From the NCBI GenBank assembly GCA_045645505.1, contig JAZRIW010000018.1, forward strand, positions 1 to 64,000: a DNA stretch of 64,000 nt, written 5' to 3'. This document shows positions 18,024-25,986 of the stretch, in pieces. The notes under the pieces were generated by a model. The model was not told the DNA's origin. It saw only the letters and a program-made list of their open reading frames with translations, and made no database searches. Position 1 is the first letter of the stretch. Every line of letters begins with the position of its first letter. The DNA comes from Fumia sp045645505. GTDB lineage: Bacteria > Bacillota > Clostridia > Oscillospirales > Ruminococcaceae. The translations under genes were made by a program, and so were the position numbers.

Positions 18024-18929
18024 ATGAAACATTTACTTAAATTAAGTGATTGCACTAAGGATGAGATTTTAGATATTTTAAATCTTGCTGACCAGCTTAA
18101 ATATGAGCAGAAGCATGGTATTTCTCATAAACTTTTAGAAGGAAAAACTTTAGGAATGATTTTTCAGAAATCCTCTACCCGTACCCGTGTTTCTTTTGAA
18201 ACAGGTATGTATCAATTGGGTGGTCAGGCACTTTTCTTGTCATCCCGCGATTTACAGATTGGAAGAGGTGAACCCGTTCAGGATACTGCAAGGGTACTTT
18301 CACGTTATCTTGACGGAATTATGATTCGTACCTTTGCACAAAAAGAAGTTGAGGATCTGGCTGAATATGGCTCAATTCCGATTATCAATGGCCTTACCGA
18401 TTATTGTCATCCGTGTCAGATTTTAGCGGATCTTATGACAATAAGAGAGCATAAGGGTATCTTAGAGGGACTTAAACTTTGCTATATCGGTGATGGAAAT
18501 AATATGGCAAACTCTTTGATTGTCGGAGGACTTTTGGTTGGCATGGAAGTTTCTATTGCTTGTCCTGACGATTATAAACCTGCAGAGCAAGTGCTTGAAT
18601 TTGCAAAAGCTTATGGTGATAAGTTTAAAATTGGCAGTAATGTACTTGAAATGGCAAAAGGTGCTGATGTGGTTACAACCGACGTTTGGGCTTCTATGGG
18701 ACAGGAAGAGGAAGCTAATATGCGTAAAGAAATATTCAGAGGTTATCAGATTAATGATGAAGTTATGAATGTAGCAAATGATGGTGCTATGGTACTTCAT
18801 TGTTTACCTGCACATCGTGAAGAAGAAATTACCAATAAAGTATTTGAAGCACACGCTAATGAAATTTTTGATGAGGCTGAAAACCGTTTGCATGCTCAGA
18901 AAGCTGTTTTGGTTAAGCTTATGAAATAA
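18024..18929 (+). CDS. argF: Ornithine carbamoyltransferase
   Basis: The 301-residue protein has the carbamoyl phosphate loop SSTRTRVSFE near residue 53, HPCQILADLMT near 132 and the ornithine loop HCLPAHREEE near 260. It makes citrulline from ornithine and carbamoyl phosphate. It starts right after the argD stop, with AAAGG inside argD as ribosome binding site, so translation is probably coupled. It closes the operon at a strong terminator. No carbamoyl phosphate synthetase genes are in the window, so that substrate must come from elsewhere. Confidence 0.96.
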   Translation: MKHLLKLSDCTKDEILDILNLADQLKYEQKHGISHKLLEGKTLGMIFQKSSTRTRVSFETGMYQLGGQALFLSSRDLQIGRGEPVQDTARVLSRYLDGIMIRTFAQKEVEDLAEYGSIPIINGLTDYCHPCQILADLMTIREHKGILEGLKLCYIGDGNNMANSLIVGGLLVGMEVSIACPDDYKPAEQVLEFAKAYGDKFKIGSNVLEMAKGADVVTTDVWASMGQEEEANMRKEIFRGYQINDEVMNVANDGAMVLHCLPAHREEEITNKVFEAHANEIFDEAENRLHAQKAVLVKLMK

Positions 18930-18936
18930 TAAATAA

Positions 18937-18976
18937 TAAAAAAGGCACAGCAAAAATTTGCTGTGCCTTTTTTTAA
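18937..18976. terminator. Bidirectional terminator between argF and rubrerythrin
   Basis: AAGGCACAGCAAA pairs with TTTGCTGTGCCTT, flanked by A runs on one side and T runs on the other, so it serves both converging genes. Confidence 0.9.
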
Positions 18977-18985
18977 TGTTTAATA

Positions 18986-19522
18986 TTAATAATTTTCTGC
19001 GCGAACCTGGAAATAAGCTTGTGGGTGTGAGCAAACAGGGCACATTTCCGGAGCTTTCTTGCCGATAACAATATGACCGCAGTTTGAACATTGCCAGATA
19101 GTATCGCCGTCTTTTGAAAAAACTAAACCTTCTTTTACATTTGAAAGGAGTTTTAAATATCTTTCTTCATGTTCTTTTTCGATTTTTGCAACTTCTTCAA
19201 ATAAGAATGCAATGTGATCAAAGCCTTCTTCTTTTGCTTCTTTTGCAAAAGTAGCATACATATCGGTCCATTCGTAGTTTTCACCGGCAGCAGCATCTTC
19301 TAAGTTAGTAGCTGTATCGGGCATACCATCGTGAAGAAGTTTGAACCAAATTTTAGCATGTTCCTTTTCATTGTTTGCAGTTTCTTCAAAGAGTGCTGCA
19401 ATCTGAACAAAACCTTCTTTTTTAGCTTTGGAAGCGTAATAAGTGTATTTGTTTCTTGCCTGAGATTCACCTGCAAAAGCAGCCATCAAATTAGCTTCTG
19501 TTCTTGAGCCTTTAAGTTCCAT
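18986..19522 (-). CDS. Rubrerythrin
   Basis: The 178-residue protein has an N-terminal four-helix ferritin-like domain with two diiron half-sites (ESQARNKY...ETANNEKEHAK and the second EEVAKIEKEHEE) and a C-terminal rubredoxin-like iron site CSNCG...CPVCSHP. Rubrerythrins reduce hydrogen peroxide in anaerobes using a rubredoxin or NADH donor. GGAGGAATT precedes the ATG. It is monocistronic with a strong promoter. An imperfect 6-base inverted repeat in its leader could bind a peroxide regulator, but it does not match the PerR consensus well. Confidence 0.93.
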   Translation of the reverse strand: MELKGSRTEANLMAAFAGESQARNKYTYYASKAKKEGFVQIAALFEETANNEKEHAKIWFKLLHDGMPDTATNLEDAAAGENYEWTDMYATFAKEAKEEGFDHIAFLFEEVAKIEKEHEERYLKLLSNVKEGLVFSKDGDTIWQCSNCGHIVIGKKAPEMCPVCSHPQAYFQVRAENY

Positions 19523-19539
19523 TTTTAATTCCTCCTAAA

Positions 19540-19558
19540 TAATATAATAGTAATATTA
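19540..19558 (-). promoter_or_regulatory. Inverted repeat in the rubrerythrin leader
   Basis: TAATAT (19540-19545) and ATATTA (19553-19558) flank seven bases. It lies between the promoter and the ribosome binding site, where a repressor could sit. Confidence 0.3.
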
Positions 19559-19579
19559 ACAAAAAATTACTCTAAATTC

Positions 19580-19608
19580 ATTATATATAAACTTAAAAAA
19601 ATCGTCAA
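19580..19608 (-). promoter_or_regulatory. Promoter of rubrerythrin
   Basis: Read on the minus strand: TTGACG (19608-19603), a 17-base spacer and TATAAT (19585-19580). Confidence 0.8.
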
Positions 19609-19754
19609 GAAGTAATATGTGAATTTTTTAGTAGAATTTTATTTACAGAACAAGCTTTTTGAGTGGAAATGCTGTAAAGAAAATTACTTTACAGTTCACA
19701 AATCCCATAATTTCGGGATTGTGGCGTATGCTACTTCATAATTAAAATCCGCAT

Positions 19755-20714
19755 TCAATGATGCGGATTTTTTGCTACACTTTCTCTTATAAAAAGTTCA
19801 GCTTCAATTATGGGACGGGTGCGTATTTTGTAATAAGGGCTTCTTATTTTCTTTTTAAGCAGTGACCATACTGTTTTACACATTTTTTCAGTATCACTTC
19901 CGATAGTTGTCAGGGAAGGTTGTGAATATTGCGATTCTTTTGTGTTATCAAATCCGATGACTGAGATATTGGTTGGTACTGAAAGCCCTTTTTTCTTTAA
20001 AGCTTTTATGGCGCCGAAAGCGATATTGTCATAAGCGCAGATGATAGCAGTTGTATCGTGGTTAAGTTTTTTAACGCACTCTTCACCTGCTTTTTCAAAG
20101 CGTTTTTGGCTTTCTATAATATAATAATTTTTGTGATTTAATGATTTCATAATATTATTAAAAGCATTTGCTTTTCCGGTTGTAAGTGGTTCTGTAAAAA
20201 AGGAGATATTTTTATGTCCGTTATTCAAAAGTAAGTTTACTGCTTTTTTTAAAGCGGTATTATGTTCTATTTCTATTGAGTCCACTCTTTGGTCAACTGA
20301 CGAATGTATAGAAACTATGGGGACATCATAATTTTTTTTAAGTTTTTTGGATAATGCAAAAAGAATAATTCCGTCTATTTTAAGAAAATCTGCAAAGAAT
20401 TCAATAAGATTTTCTTTTTTGTCGTTATCAAAATCATCAGTAGCAATAAGACATACACAATTATCTTTTTCTATTTTTCTTTTAATAACTTCAGCATAAT
20501 TGATATAGTAGTTACTCACAATTTCGGGCATGATTATGGCTATAACTTTTTTATGGTATTTATCCTTATGAAAAAAATGATAGCAACCTTGTTTTTTTGC
20601 TTCTTCAAAAATCCGTGCTTTAGTTTTTTCACTTATATCGCTTGCTTCATTAAATGCTTTCGAAACAGTGGAAACCGAGACGTTGCAAAGTTTTGCCAGT
20701 TCTTTCATTGTCAT
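19755..20714 (-). CDS. LacI-family transcriptional regulator
   Basis: The protein (319 residues from ATG 20714) starts with the LacI helix-turn-helix MKELAKLCNVSVSTVSKAF and continues with a periplasmic-binding-protein-like sugar sensor (NISVIGFDN near residue 260, TTIGSDTE). It is divergent from an MFS transporter and two GH39-like genes, so it most likely controls that sugar-use unit. The ATG is preferred over GTG 20723 because AGGTGA lies at the right distance only for the ATG. A perfect palindrome between the two promoters is the probable operator. Confidence 0.9.
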   Translation of the reverse strand: MTMKELAKLCNVSVSTVSKAFNEASDISEKTKARIFEEAKKQGCYHFFHKDKYHKKVIAIIMPEIVSNYYINYAEVIKRKIEKDNCVCLIATDDFDNDKKENLIEFFADFLKIDGIILFALSKKLKKNYDVPIVSIHSSVDQRVDSIEIEHNTALKKAVNLLLNNGHKNISFFTEPLTTGKANAFNNIMKSLNHKNYYIIESQKRFEKAGEECVKKLNHDTTAIICAYDNIAFGAIKALKKKGLSVPTNISVIGFDNTKESQYSQPSLTTIGSDTEKMCKTVWSLLKKKIRSPYYKIRTRPIIEAELFIRESVAKNPHH

Positions 20715-20731
20715 TTTAATCACCTGATAGT

Positions 20732-20760
20732 ATTATATGTTTTTTAAAATCGTAAGTCAA
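20732..20760 (-). promoter_or_regulatory. Promoter of the LacI-type gene
   Basis: On the minus strand: TTGACT (20760-20755), 17 bases, TATAAT (20737-20732). Confidence 0.75.
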
Positions 20761-20766
20761 TAAATC

Positions 20767-20781
20767 ACGAAAAATTTTCGT
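20767..20781. promoter_or_regulatory. Probable LacI-type operator
   Basis: ACGAAAA-A-TTTTCGT is a perfect palindrome lying between the two divergent promoters, with the central CG spacing and AT-rich core usual for LacI-family sites. It is close to both -35 boxes, so one bound dimer could affect both directions. Confidence 0.65.
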
Positions 20782-20792
20782 TAATTTAACTG

Positions 20793-20821
20793 TTGATATA
20801 TATTTTTTTATGTGATATTCT
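20793..20821 (+). promoter_or_regulatory. Promoter of the MFS-GH39 operon
   Basis: TTGATA (20793-20798), 17 bases including an extended TGA, and TATTCT (20816-20821). Confidence 0.6.
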
Positions 20822-20838
20822 AATTGAAGGTGAATTAT

Positions 20839-22098
20839 ATGATTACTGAAAAAGCAATAAAACGCGGAAGACAAATGTATATTTATCAAGCGGGTATTGA
20901 ATACTTGATTTCAATTTTAGTTGCCGGATCGTTTCTTGCTACTGTAACAAAAGAGTTAGGTTTTTCAGACAGCCTCACAGGAATAATTTCTTCTGTAATC
21001 TCACTTGGTTGTCTTTTTCAGCTTTTGTCGGTGGCATTCAGACGCAGGAGAGTTAAAAAATTTGTAATTATAATGAGTATTGCAAATCAGGTTTTATTTA
21101 CGCTTTTATATGCGGTGCCGCTTTTTAACTTAAGTAAAAGAGTTAAAACTATAATTTTTGTTATATTTATAATTTTAGCTTACATACTTTACAATTTTGC
21201 GCATCCTAAAAAAATAAATTGGCTTATGAGCCTTGTGGATGATGCAGACAGGGGAACTTTTACTGCCAATAAGGAAATTGTTTCCCTTGTTGTAGGAATG
21301 ATTTTTTCATATACTATGGGATTTGTTATCGATACTTTTAAAGAAGCAGGGAAGATAAAAAGTGCTTTTATAGTTTCGATGATAGTTTTAGTGGTGCTTT
21401 TGGTATTACATACTCTTACTATGTGCTTTACTCCTGAAAAGGAGCAGAAAATAACGCTTAACCGAAATCCCTTTGAGAATATAAAGGTGGTTTTAGGCGA
21501 TAAAAATCTTCTGAAAGTGGCTTTTGTATTTCTTTTATATTATGCTTCGAGTTATGCTTCAAGCCCATTTTATGCAGTTTATCAGATAAACGAGCTTCAG
21601 ATATCATTAAAGAATATTGCTGTTTTTTCTATAATTACCAGCATTTCCAGAATTTTATTTTCGAGATTCTGGGGTGGATATGCGGATAAAACGTCTTTCA
21701 GCAATATGATATCAAAATGCTTTTTATTTCTGGCGTTTTCATATGTTTTTGTAGTTTTTGCAGTTCCGTCTAACGGATTTTTTATGTTTATTTTTTACTA
21801 TATAGCACATGGTATTGCACTTGGTGGCATAAATTCAGCACTTGTCAATCTGGTTTTTGATTATGCACCTTATGAAATCCGTTCCGATGCCCTTGCAGTA
21901 ACTCAGTCACTTGCGGGTGTTACAGGATTTGTTACGACGATTTTAGTAAGCCCTATAGTGACTTATATTCAAAATGCAGGTAATATATTGCTTGGTGTTA
22001 ATATTTACGCACAGCAATTTTTAAGTTTAATTAGTGTTATTTTAACAGTTATTGCCTTCATATTTGTGAAGACAATCAGAAAAGAGGAAAAAATATGA
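20839..22098 (+). CDS. Major facilitator superfamily transporter
   Basis: The 419-residue protein has about twelve hydrophobic helices in two halves with a charged central loop near residue 205. No PTS or ABC features are present. It overlaps the next gene by four bases (ATGA), so it is translationally coupled to the first GH39-like hydrolase, which suggests that it imports the glycoside those enzymes cut. ATG 20839 follows AAGGTGA (20827-20833); a TTG at 20824 would place the ribosome binding site inside the coding region. The substrate is inferred only from the neighbours. Confidence 0.8.
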   Translation: MITEKAIKRGRQMYIYQAGIEYLISILVAGSFLATVTKELGFSDSLTGIISSVISLGCLFQLLSVAFRRRRVKKFVIIMSIANQVLFTLLYAVPLFNLSKRVKTIIFVIFIILAYILYNFAHPKKINWLMSLVDDADRGTFTANKEIVSLVVGMIFSYTMGFVIDTFKEAGKIKSAFIVSMIVLVVLLVLHTLTMCFTPEKEQKITLNRNPFENIKVVLGDKNLLKVAFVFLLYYASSYASSPFYAVYQINELQISLKNIAVFSIITSISRILFSRFWGGYADKTSFSNMISKCFLFLAFSYVFVVFAVPSNGFFMFIFYYIAHGIALGGINSALVNLVFDYAPYEIRSDALAVTQSLAGVTGFVTTILVSPIVTYIQNAGNILLGVNIYAQQFLSLISVILTVIAFIFVKTIRKEEKI

Positions 22099-23411
22099 GT
22101 AAAGTTAAAGTCGATTTTGGGAAAACTATTGGCAAAATGAAGCCTATGCATGCGGTAAATAATGGACCTTCCGGTTCAAAAGTCAGAGAGTGTATGTATA
22201 ATCATGACTACTTTGAAGAAGCCGGTATCCCTTATGCAAGAAATCATGATGCAGCATATTATACCGGATACGGCGGCGAGGGTACCGTGGATGTGCATAG
22301 AATTTTTACGAATTTCGATGCAGATGTTGATGACCCTGCTTCTTATGATTTTGAATGGACAGATAAATATATTGCAGATACTGAATCAGTAGGAACAAAG
22401 ACCTTTTATCGTCTTGGTGCTGCTATTGAGCATCAGAGAAAGTTAGGCACTTATCCTCCTAAGGATTTCTTAAAATGGGCTAAAATCTGTGAACATATTA
22501 TTATGCACTATACCGAAGGTTGGGCAGATGGTTTTCATTATGATATTGAGTATTGGGAAATATGGAACGAACCCGATTGTCGTGCAGGTGCAACAGGCCC
22601 TTCATCTACCTGGCAGGGTACAGATGAGGAATTCTGTGAATTTTTTGCAGTTACTTTTAAATATCTGAAAGGCAGATTTCCTCACCTTAAAATCGGCGGT
22701 CCTGCTATTGCTTGGATATGGAGTCCCTGGATGCTTGAGGATATTATCAAGACTATAAGAGATGAAAAGCTTGAGCTTGACTTTTTCTCTTTCCACAGAT
22801 ATACAAGAACTCCTCAGGAGTTCTTACCTGATATAGAAGAAGCTTATAGACTTATGGAAAGTTGCGGTTTACAAGATAAAACGGAGCTTATTTTAAACGA
22901 ATGGAATTATGTAAAGGGTTGGAGAGGAGATGCATTTGAATACTCCGTCAAATCTATTAAAAATCATAAAGGTGCTGCCTTTACAGCGGGTGTTATGGCT
23001 ATCTGTCAACCTACTCCGTTATATATGCTGATGTATTACGATGCAAGACCTTGTGCCTTTAATGGAATGTTTGATAGTTTTAATAAACCTTTAAAGGGTT
23101 ATTATCCTTTCAAGATGTTTAATGAGCTTTATAAGATGGAAAATTCCACTTTTGTCGAGTCTGATGATAAGGACGTTATCGTTGTTGCGGCTTCTGATGG
23201 TAAAAAATCCGGCAGTATGATTGTTTATTATACAGATGAAGAAGATACAGCACTTCCAAAGGAAGTTAAACTTGATTTACAAGGTGGAGCTGATAAGTAC
23301 AAATTCTATCTTATTGACGAAGACCATACGAATGATCTTATCGGCGAAATAAAAAAGGATACAACAATTACTTTGAAACCCAACAGTGTTGCATTTTTGA
23401 TAAGCAAATAA
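22095..23411 (+). CDS. GH39-like glycoside hydrolase, first copy
   Basis: The 438-residue protein looks like glycoside hydrolase family 39 (clan A TIM barrel). The acid/base glutamate is in IEYWEIWNEPDC near residue 160 and the nucleophile glutamate in ILNEWNYVKGW near 275. A short beta-rich C-terminal part follows. It has no signal peptide, so it acts inside the cell on imported oligosaccharides. GH39 contains beta-xylosidases and alpha-L-iduronidases; the sequence alone does not choose. It overlaps the transporter gene and is followed by a clear paralogue. Confidence 0.75.
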   Translation: MSKVKVDFGKTIGKMKPMHAVNNGPSGSKVRECMYNHDYFEEAGIPYARNHDAAYYTGYGGEGTVDVHRIFTNFDADVDDPASYDFEWTDKYIADTESVGTKTFYRLGAAIEHQRKLGTYPPKDFLKWAKICEHIIMHYTEGWADGFHYDIEYWEIWNEPDCRAGATGPSSTWQGTDEEFCEFFAVTFKYLKGRFPHLKIGGPAIAWIWSPWMLEDIIKTIRDEKLELDFFSFHRYTRTPQEFLPDIEEAYRLMESCGLQDKTELILNEWNYVKGWRGDAFEYSVKSIKNHKGAAFTAGVMAICQPTPLYMLMYYDARPCAFNGMFDSFNKPLKGYYPFKMFNELYKMENSTFVESDDKDVIVVAASDGKKSGSMIVYYTDEEDTALPKEVKLDLQGGADKYKFYLIDEDHTNDLIGEIKKDTTITLKPNSVAFLISK

Positions 23412-23452
23412 ATACATTTTTATTAAAAATACAGATTAAAGGAGTTGGTATA

Positions 23453-24766
23453 ATGGAAACATTAAAGTTTAATTTGTATCAAAGTGGTGAAAATTTTAAA
23501 ATCTTGAATGCAACTAACGGAGGTCCACGGCACAAAAGACATGCTAACGATCAATATATCAGTAATTTTGCTGAGTATAAAGCGGCAAGAATTCCATATA
23601 GTCGAAATCACGATTCAGGTGTTATAGAAATTTACGGTGGACCATATAGTCACGATATTATGAATATTTTCCCAAATTTTGATGCAGACCCTTATAATCC
23701 GGAATCTTACGATTTTGCTTGTACTGATGAATCTATCCTCACCTGCTTAGACGCGGGAACAGAAACTTTTTTTCGCTTGGGTCAAACAATAGAACATCAA
23801 ATAAAAAAGCACGGAACACTTCCACCTAAAGATTTTAAAAAATGGGCAGTTATATGTGAACATATCATCCGACATTATAATGAAGGTTGGGCTGATGGGT
23901 TTAAACTTAATATTGAATATTGGCAAATCTGGAACGAGCCTGACCTTGATTCTGATGATAGCACCAACAAACGTACATGGGGCGGTACAAAGGCACAATT
24001 TTTTGATATGTATGAAATTGCGGCAAAGCATTTAAAAGGATGTTTTCCACATCTTAAAATCGGTGGTCCCGCACTGGCTTACAGAGAAAATTGGGCTGAG
24101 GACTTTCTCCGTGAAATGCATGAGAGAAGCGTTCCTATAGACTTCTTTTCATGGCATATTTATTGCACAGAACCGGTTCAAATGATTGAAAAGGCAGAAC
24201 GTATTAAGAATTTACTCATAAAATACAATTATGCTTCAGCTAAAAGTATTCTTAACGAATGGAATTATATTAAGGGTTGGACTGATAAATTTGTATACTC
24301 TTTGCAGACTATTCATGGATTAAAGGGTGCTGCTTTTGTTTTATCATGTATTTGTGAGGCTCAAAAAAGTAATGCAATCGATATGTTGATGTACTATGAT
24401 ACTCTTCCATCAATTTTTAATGGAGCTTTTGATTTTTATACTGCAAAACCACTAAAAGGTTATTATCCGCTTTATTGGTATGGTATGTTTTACGATATGA
24501 AAGCAGAAATACCGTCTGAAAACACCATAGATAATGTATACACTCTATGTGGTATTGATAATAATGGAAAGGTGTTAGCGGTTGTTACATATTACAACGA
24601 TGACGATAATGCAACCGATAAGTCGGTTTCATTAGATTTTGGTAAAAACGGCAATTATGAAATCTATTTGCTTGATGAAGAACACACAAATGAATTAGTA
24701 TATACAACTGATAACTTAACATTTACTATGAAAAATCATAATTGTATTCTAATTAAAGAAATATAA
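23453..24766 (+). CDS. GH39-like glycoside hydrolase, second copy
   Basis: The 437-residue protein aligns end to end with the preceding gene product, with the same acid/base motif (IEYWQIWNEPDL) and nucleophile motif (ILNEWNYIKGW). Loop regions differ clearly: the first copy has a GPSST stretch after the acid/base motif, this one SDDSTNKRT. The divergence suggests an old duplication with different substrate preference rather than a recent copy. It is cytoplasmic by lack of a signal peptide. AAAGGAG lies ahead of the ATG. The operon ends at a long hairpin. Confidence 0.75.
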   Translation: METLKFNLYQSGENFKILNATNGGPRHKRHANDQYISNFAEYKAARIPYSRNHDSGVIEIYGGPYSHDIMNIFPNFDADPYNPESYDFACTDESILTCLDAGTETFFRLGQTIEHQIKKHGTLPPKDFKKWAVICEHIIRHYNEGWADGFKLNIEYWQIWNEPDLDSDDSTNKRTWGGTKAQFFDMYEIAAKHLKGCFPHLKIGGPALAYRENWAEDFLREMHERSVPIDFFSWHIYCTEPVQMIEKAERIKNLLIKYNYASAKSILNEWNYIKGWTDKFVYSLQTIHGLKGAAFVLSCICEAQKSNAIDMLMYYDTLPSIFNGAFDFYTAKPLKGYYPLYWYGMFYDMKAEIPSENTIDNVYTLCGIDNNGKVLAVVTYYNDDDNATDKSVSLDFGKNGNYEIYLLDEEHTNELVYTTDNLTFTMKNHNCILIKEI

Positions 24767-24808
24767 AGAAATGCACCGAGCGGAGTTTCCGTCTCGGTGT
24801 ATTTCTTT
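24765..24808 (+). terminator. Terminator after the GH39 pair
   Basis: AAGAAATGCACCGAG (24766-24780) pairs with CTCGGTGTATTTCTT (24793-24807) with one G-U pair, plus an inner CGGA/TCCG stem. Confidence 0.75.
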
Positions 24809-24824
24809 ATAATATCCCAATTAT

Positions 24825-24920
24825 CTAATAAACCAATCCATAAACCACACTCGCCACTAAACCATAGACGATAACCGGACCTACTATTATAAATATCTTA
24901 ACCCATACTCCCAACACAAA
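24825..24920 (-). pseudogene. Fragment of a second spoVAC, C-terminal end only
   Basis: Read on the minus strand this stretch encodes 31 residues beginning FVLGVWVKIFII and continuing GPVIVYGLVASVVYGLVY before a TAG. It matches the C-terminus of the intact SpoVAC encoded just downstream on the plus strand at 24 of 31 positions. Synonymous positions differ too, so it is not a fresh copy. There is no start codon or upstream part: homology stops at the perfect hairpin 24922-24945. It is a degraded remnant in inverted orientation, missing the last five residues. Confidence 0.8.
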
Positions 24921-24921
24921 A

Positions 24922-24950
24922 CCCCGTGATTTTAAAATCACGGGGCTTTT
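24922..24950. terminator. Perfect palindromic hairpin upstream of spoVAC
   Basis: CCCCGTGATTTT / AAAATCACGGGG is a perfect 24-base palindrome followed by CTTTT on the plus strand and by GTTTTG on the minus strand. It borders the spoVAC fragment exactly. Confidence 0.7.
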
Positions 24951-25051
24951 ATTATTATAATTTTTTGCATAATATAATTATAGGTTTTTTAAGTTTAATT
25001 GAATAAATAACTTATAAAATGGAAAGATAAAATAAAAAAGAGGAAGTAAAT

Positions 25052-25495
25052 ATGAAAGTTTCAAAACAGGAATTTGATGAAATGACCAAAAAGGCATCTA
25101 AACCGACAAAAAGTTATTTTACAATCCCTATGGCTTTTTTGATTGGTGGGCTTATCTGCACTTTTGGTCAGGCACTTATGAATTTATATATGTTTTTTGG
25201 ACTAGATAAGGATGATGCATCGTTAGTTGTTTCTGTTACGTTGGTATTTTGCAGTGCATTGACGACTGGGCTCGGTGTTTATGATAAACTTGCAAAACAT
25301 GCAGGTGCAGGGACTTTAGTACCAATAACCGGGTTTGCAAATGCAGTGGTTTCTCCCGCGATTGAGTTTAAAAGTGAGGGCTTTGTTTTAGGCGTTGGTG
25401 CTAAGATGTTTATAATCGCAGGGCCTGTTATCGTCTATGGAGTGGTAGCAAGTGTTGTTTATGGAGTTATTTATTGGATAACTATGTTGTTTTGA
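25052..25495 (+). CDS. spoVAC: Stage V sporulation protein AC
   Basis: The 147-residue membrane protein has a charged N-terminus and four hydrophobic segments with the SpoVAC blocks FLIGGLICTFGQ near residue 30, KHAGAGTLVPITGFANA near 85 and KMFIIAGPVIVYG near 120. In the spore inner membrane, SpoVAC with SpoVAD and SpoVAE moves dipicolinic acid during sporulation and germination. AGAGGAAG precedes the ATG. The partner genes spoVAD and spoVAEb lie 6.3 kb downstream rather than next door, so this copy needs its own promoter; a clear forespore promoter was not found. Confidence 0.92.
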   Translation: MKVSKQEFDEMTKKASKPTKSYFTIPMAFLIGGLICTFGQALMNLYMFFGLDKDDASLVVSVTLVFCSALTTGLGVYDKLAKHAGAGTLVPITGFANAVVSPAIEFKSEGFVLGVGAKMFIIAGPVIVYGVVASVVYGVIYWITMLF

Positions 25496-25510
25496 CAGTA
25501 AAATAATGGG

Positions 25511-25570
25511 GGAGAGATCTCTTTCTTCGTCAAAATTTCGTTTTGCCACCTCCCTCGTCAGAGGGAGGCA
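25511..25570. repeat. Small dispersed-repeat-like element with stacked hairpins
   Basis: It contains the palindrome AGAGATCTCT (25513-25522), CAAAA/TTTTG (25531-25545) and CCTCCCTC-GTCA-GAGGGAGG (25549-25568). The GC-rich CCTCCCTC block is unlike its AT-rich surroundings and resembles short intergenic repeats I associate with gut Clostridia. Only this one clear copy is in the window. Confidence 0.5.
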
Positions 25571-25571
25571 T

Positions 25572-25605
25572 AAAAAAGGCTTGACCATTTCGGTCAAGCC
25601 TTAAA
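25572..25605 (-). terminator. Terminator of the PQ-loop gene
   Basis: AAGGCTTGACC / GGTCAAGCCTT with an ATTTC loop. The T run (six) is on the minus strand, so it serves the gene at 25617-25913. Confidence 0.85.
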
Positions 25606-25616
25606 TAATATTATCT

Positions 25617-25913
25617 TTATTGTGCGTTCATTTTATCAAGTCTATAATTTCTGATATAAATGCATAAATCTATTCCAACCATAATCAGATTTAATACATA
25701 GAAGAAAAGAACATACCATTTTGATGAAAACGACATCATATATGCTTTATTTAAAAATTTTGAAATAATACCTACAATATATCCAAAGATAATCAGGCAT
25801 AAAAACGCCAGACTTTTACCTTTAGTTGTTCTTGCTCTGTAGGATTTCATAACATTAAGTGGCCACGATGCTCCAAAGCTTATGATCATAATAACTTCTA
25901 AAATTTCACTCAT
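25617..25913 (-). CDS. Small PQ-loop-like membrane protein
   Basis: The 98-residue protein has three hydrophobic helices and an early block SWPLNVMKSYRARTTKGKS that looks like the PQ-loop signature of SemiSWEET and related small transporters, with a Pro-Leu where Pro-Gln is typical. Such half-transporters dimerise to pass sugars or amino acids, but that function is only an inference here. ATG 25913 follows GGAGGT at the right distance; an upstream ATG at 25937 precedes that site. It lies after the AraC-type gene on the same strand with a 73-base gap. Confidence 0.55.
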   Translation of the reverse strand: MSEILEVIMIISFGASWPLNVMKSYRARTTKGKSLAFLCLIIFGYIVGIISKFLNKAYMMSFSSKWYVLFFYVLNLIMVGIDLCIYIRNYRLDKMNAQ

Positions 25914-25986
25914 AAACTGACCTCCATTTTTGTCCAATGGACTAATGATAACACAGATTTATGAAAATGTAAATGTTTTTTTGAAA

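Noticed and set aside
19540..19558. PerR box before rubrerythrin
   Set aside because: The inverted repeat spacing does not match TTATAAT-N-ATTATAA, so it is listed only as a weak repeat.
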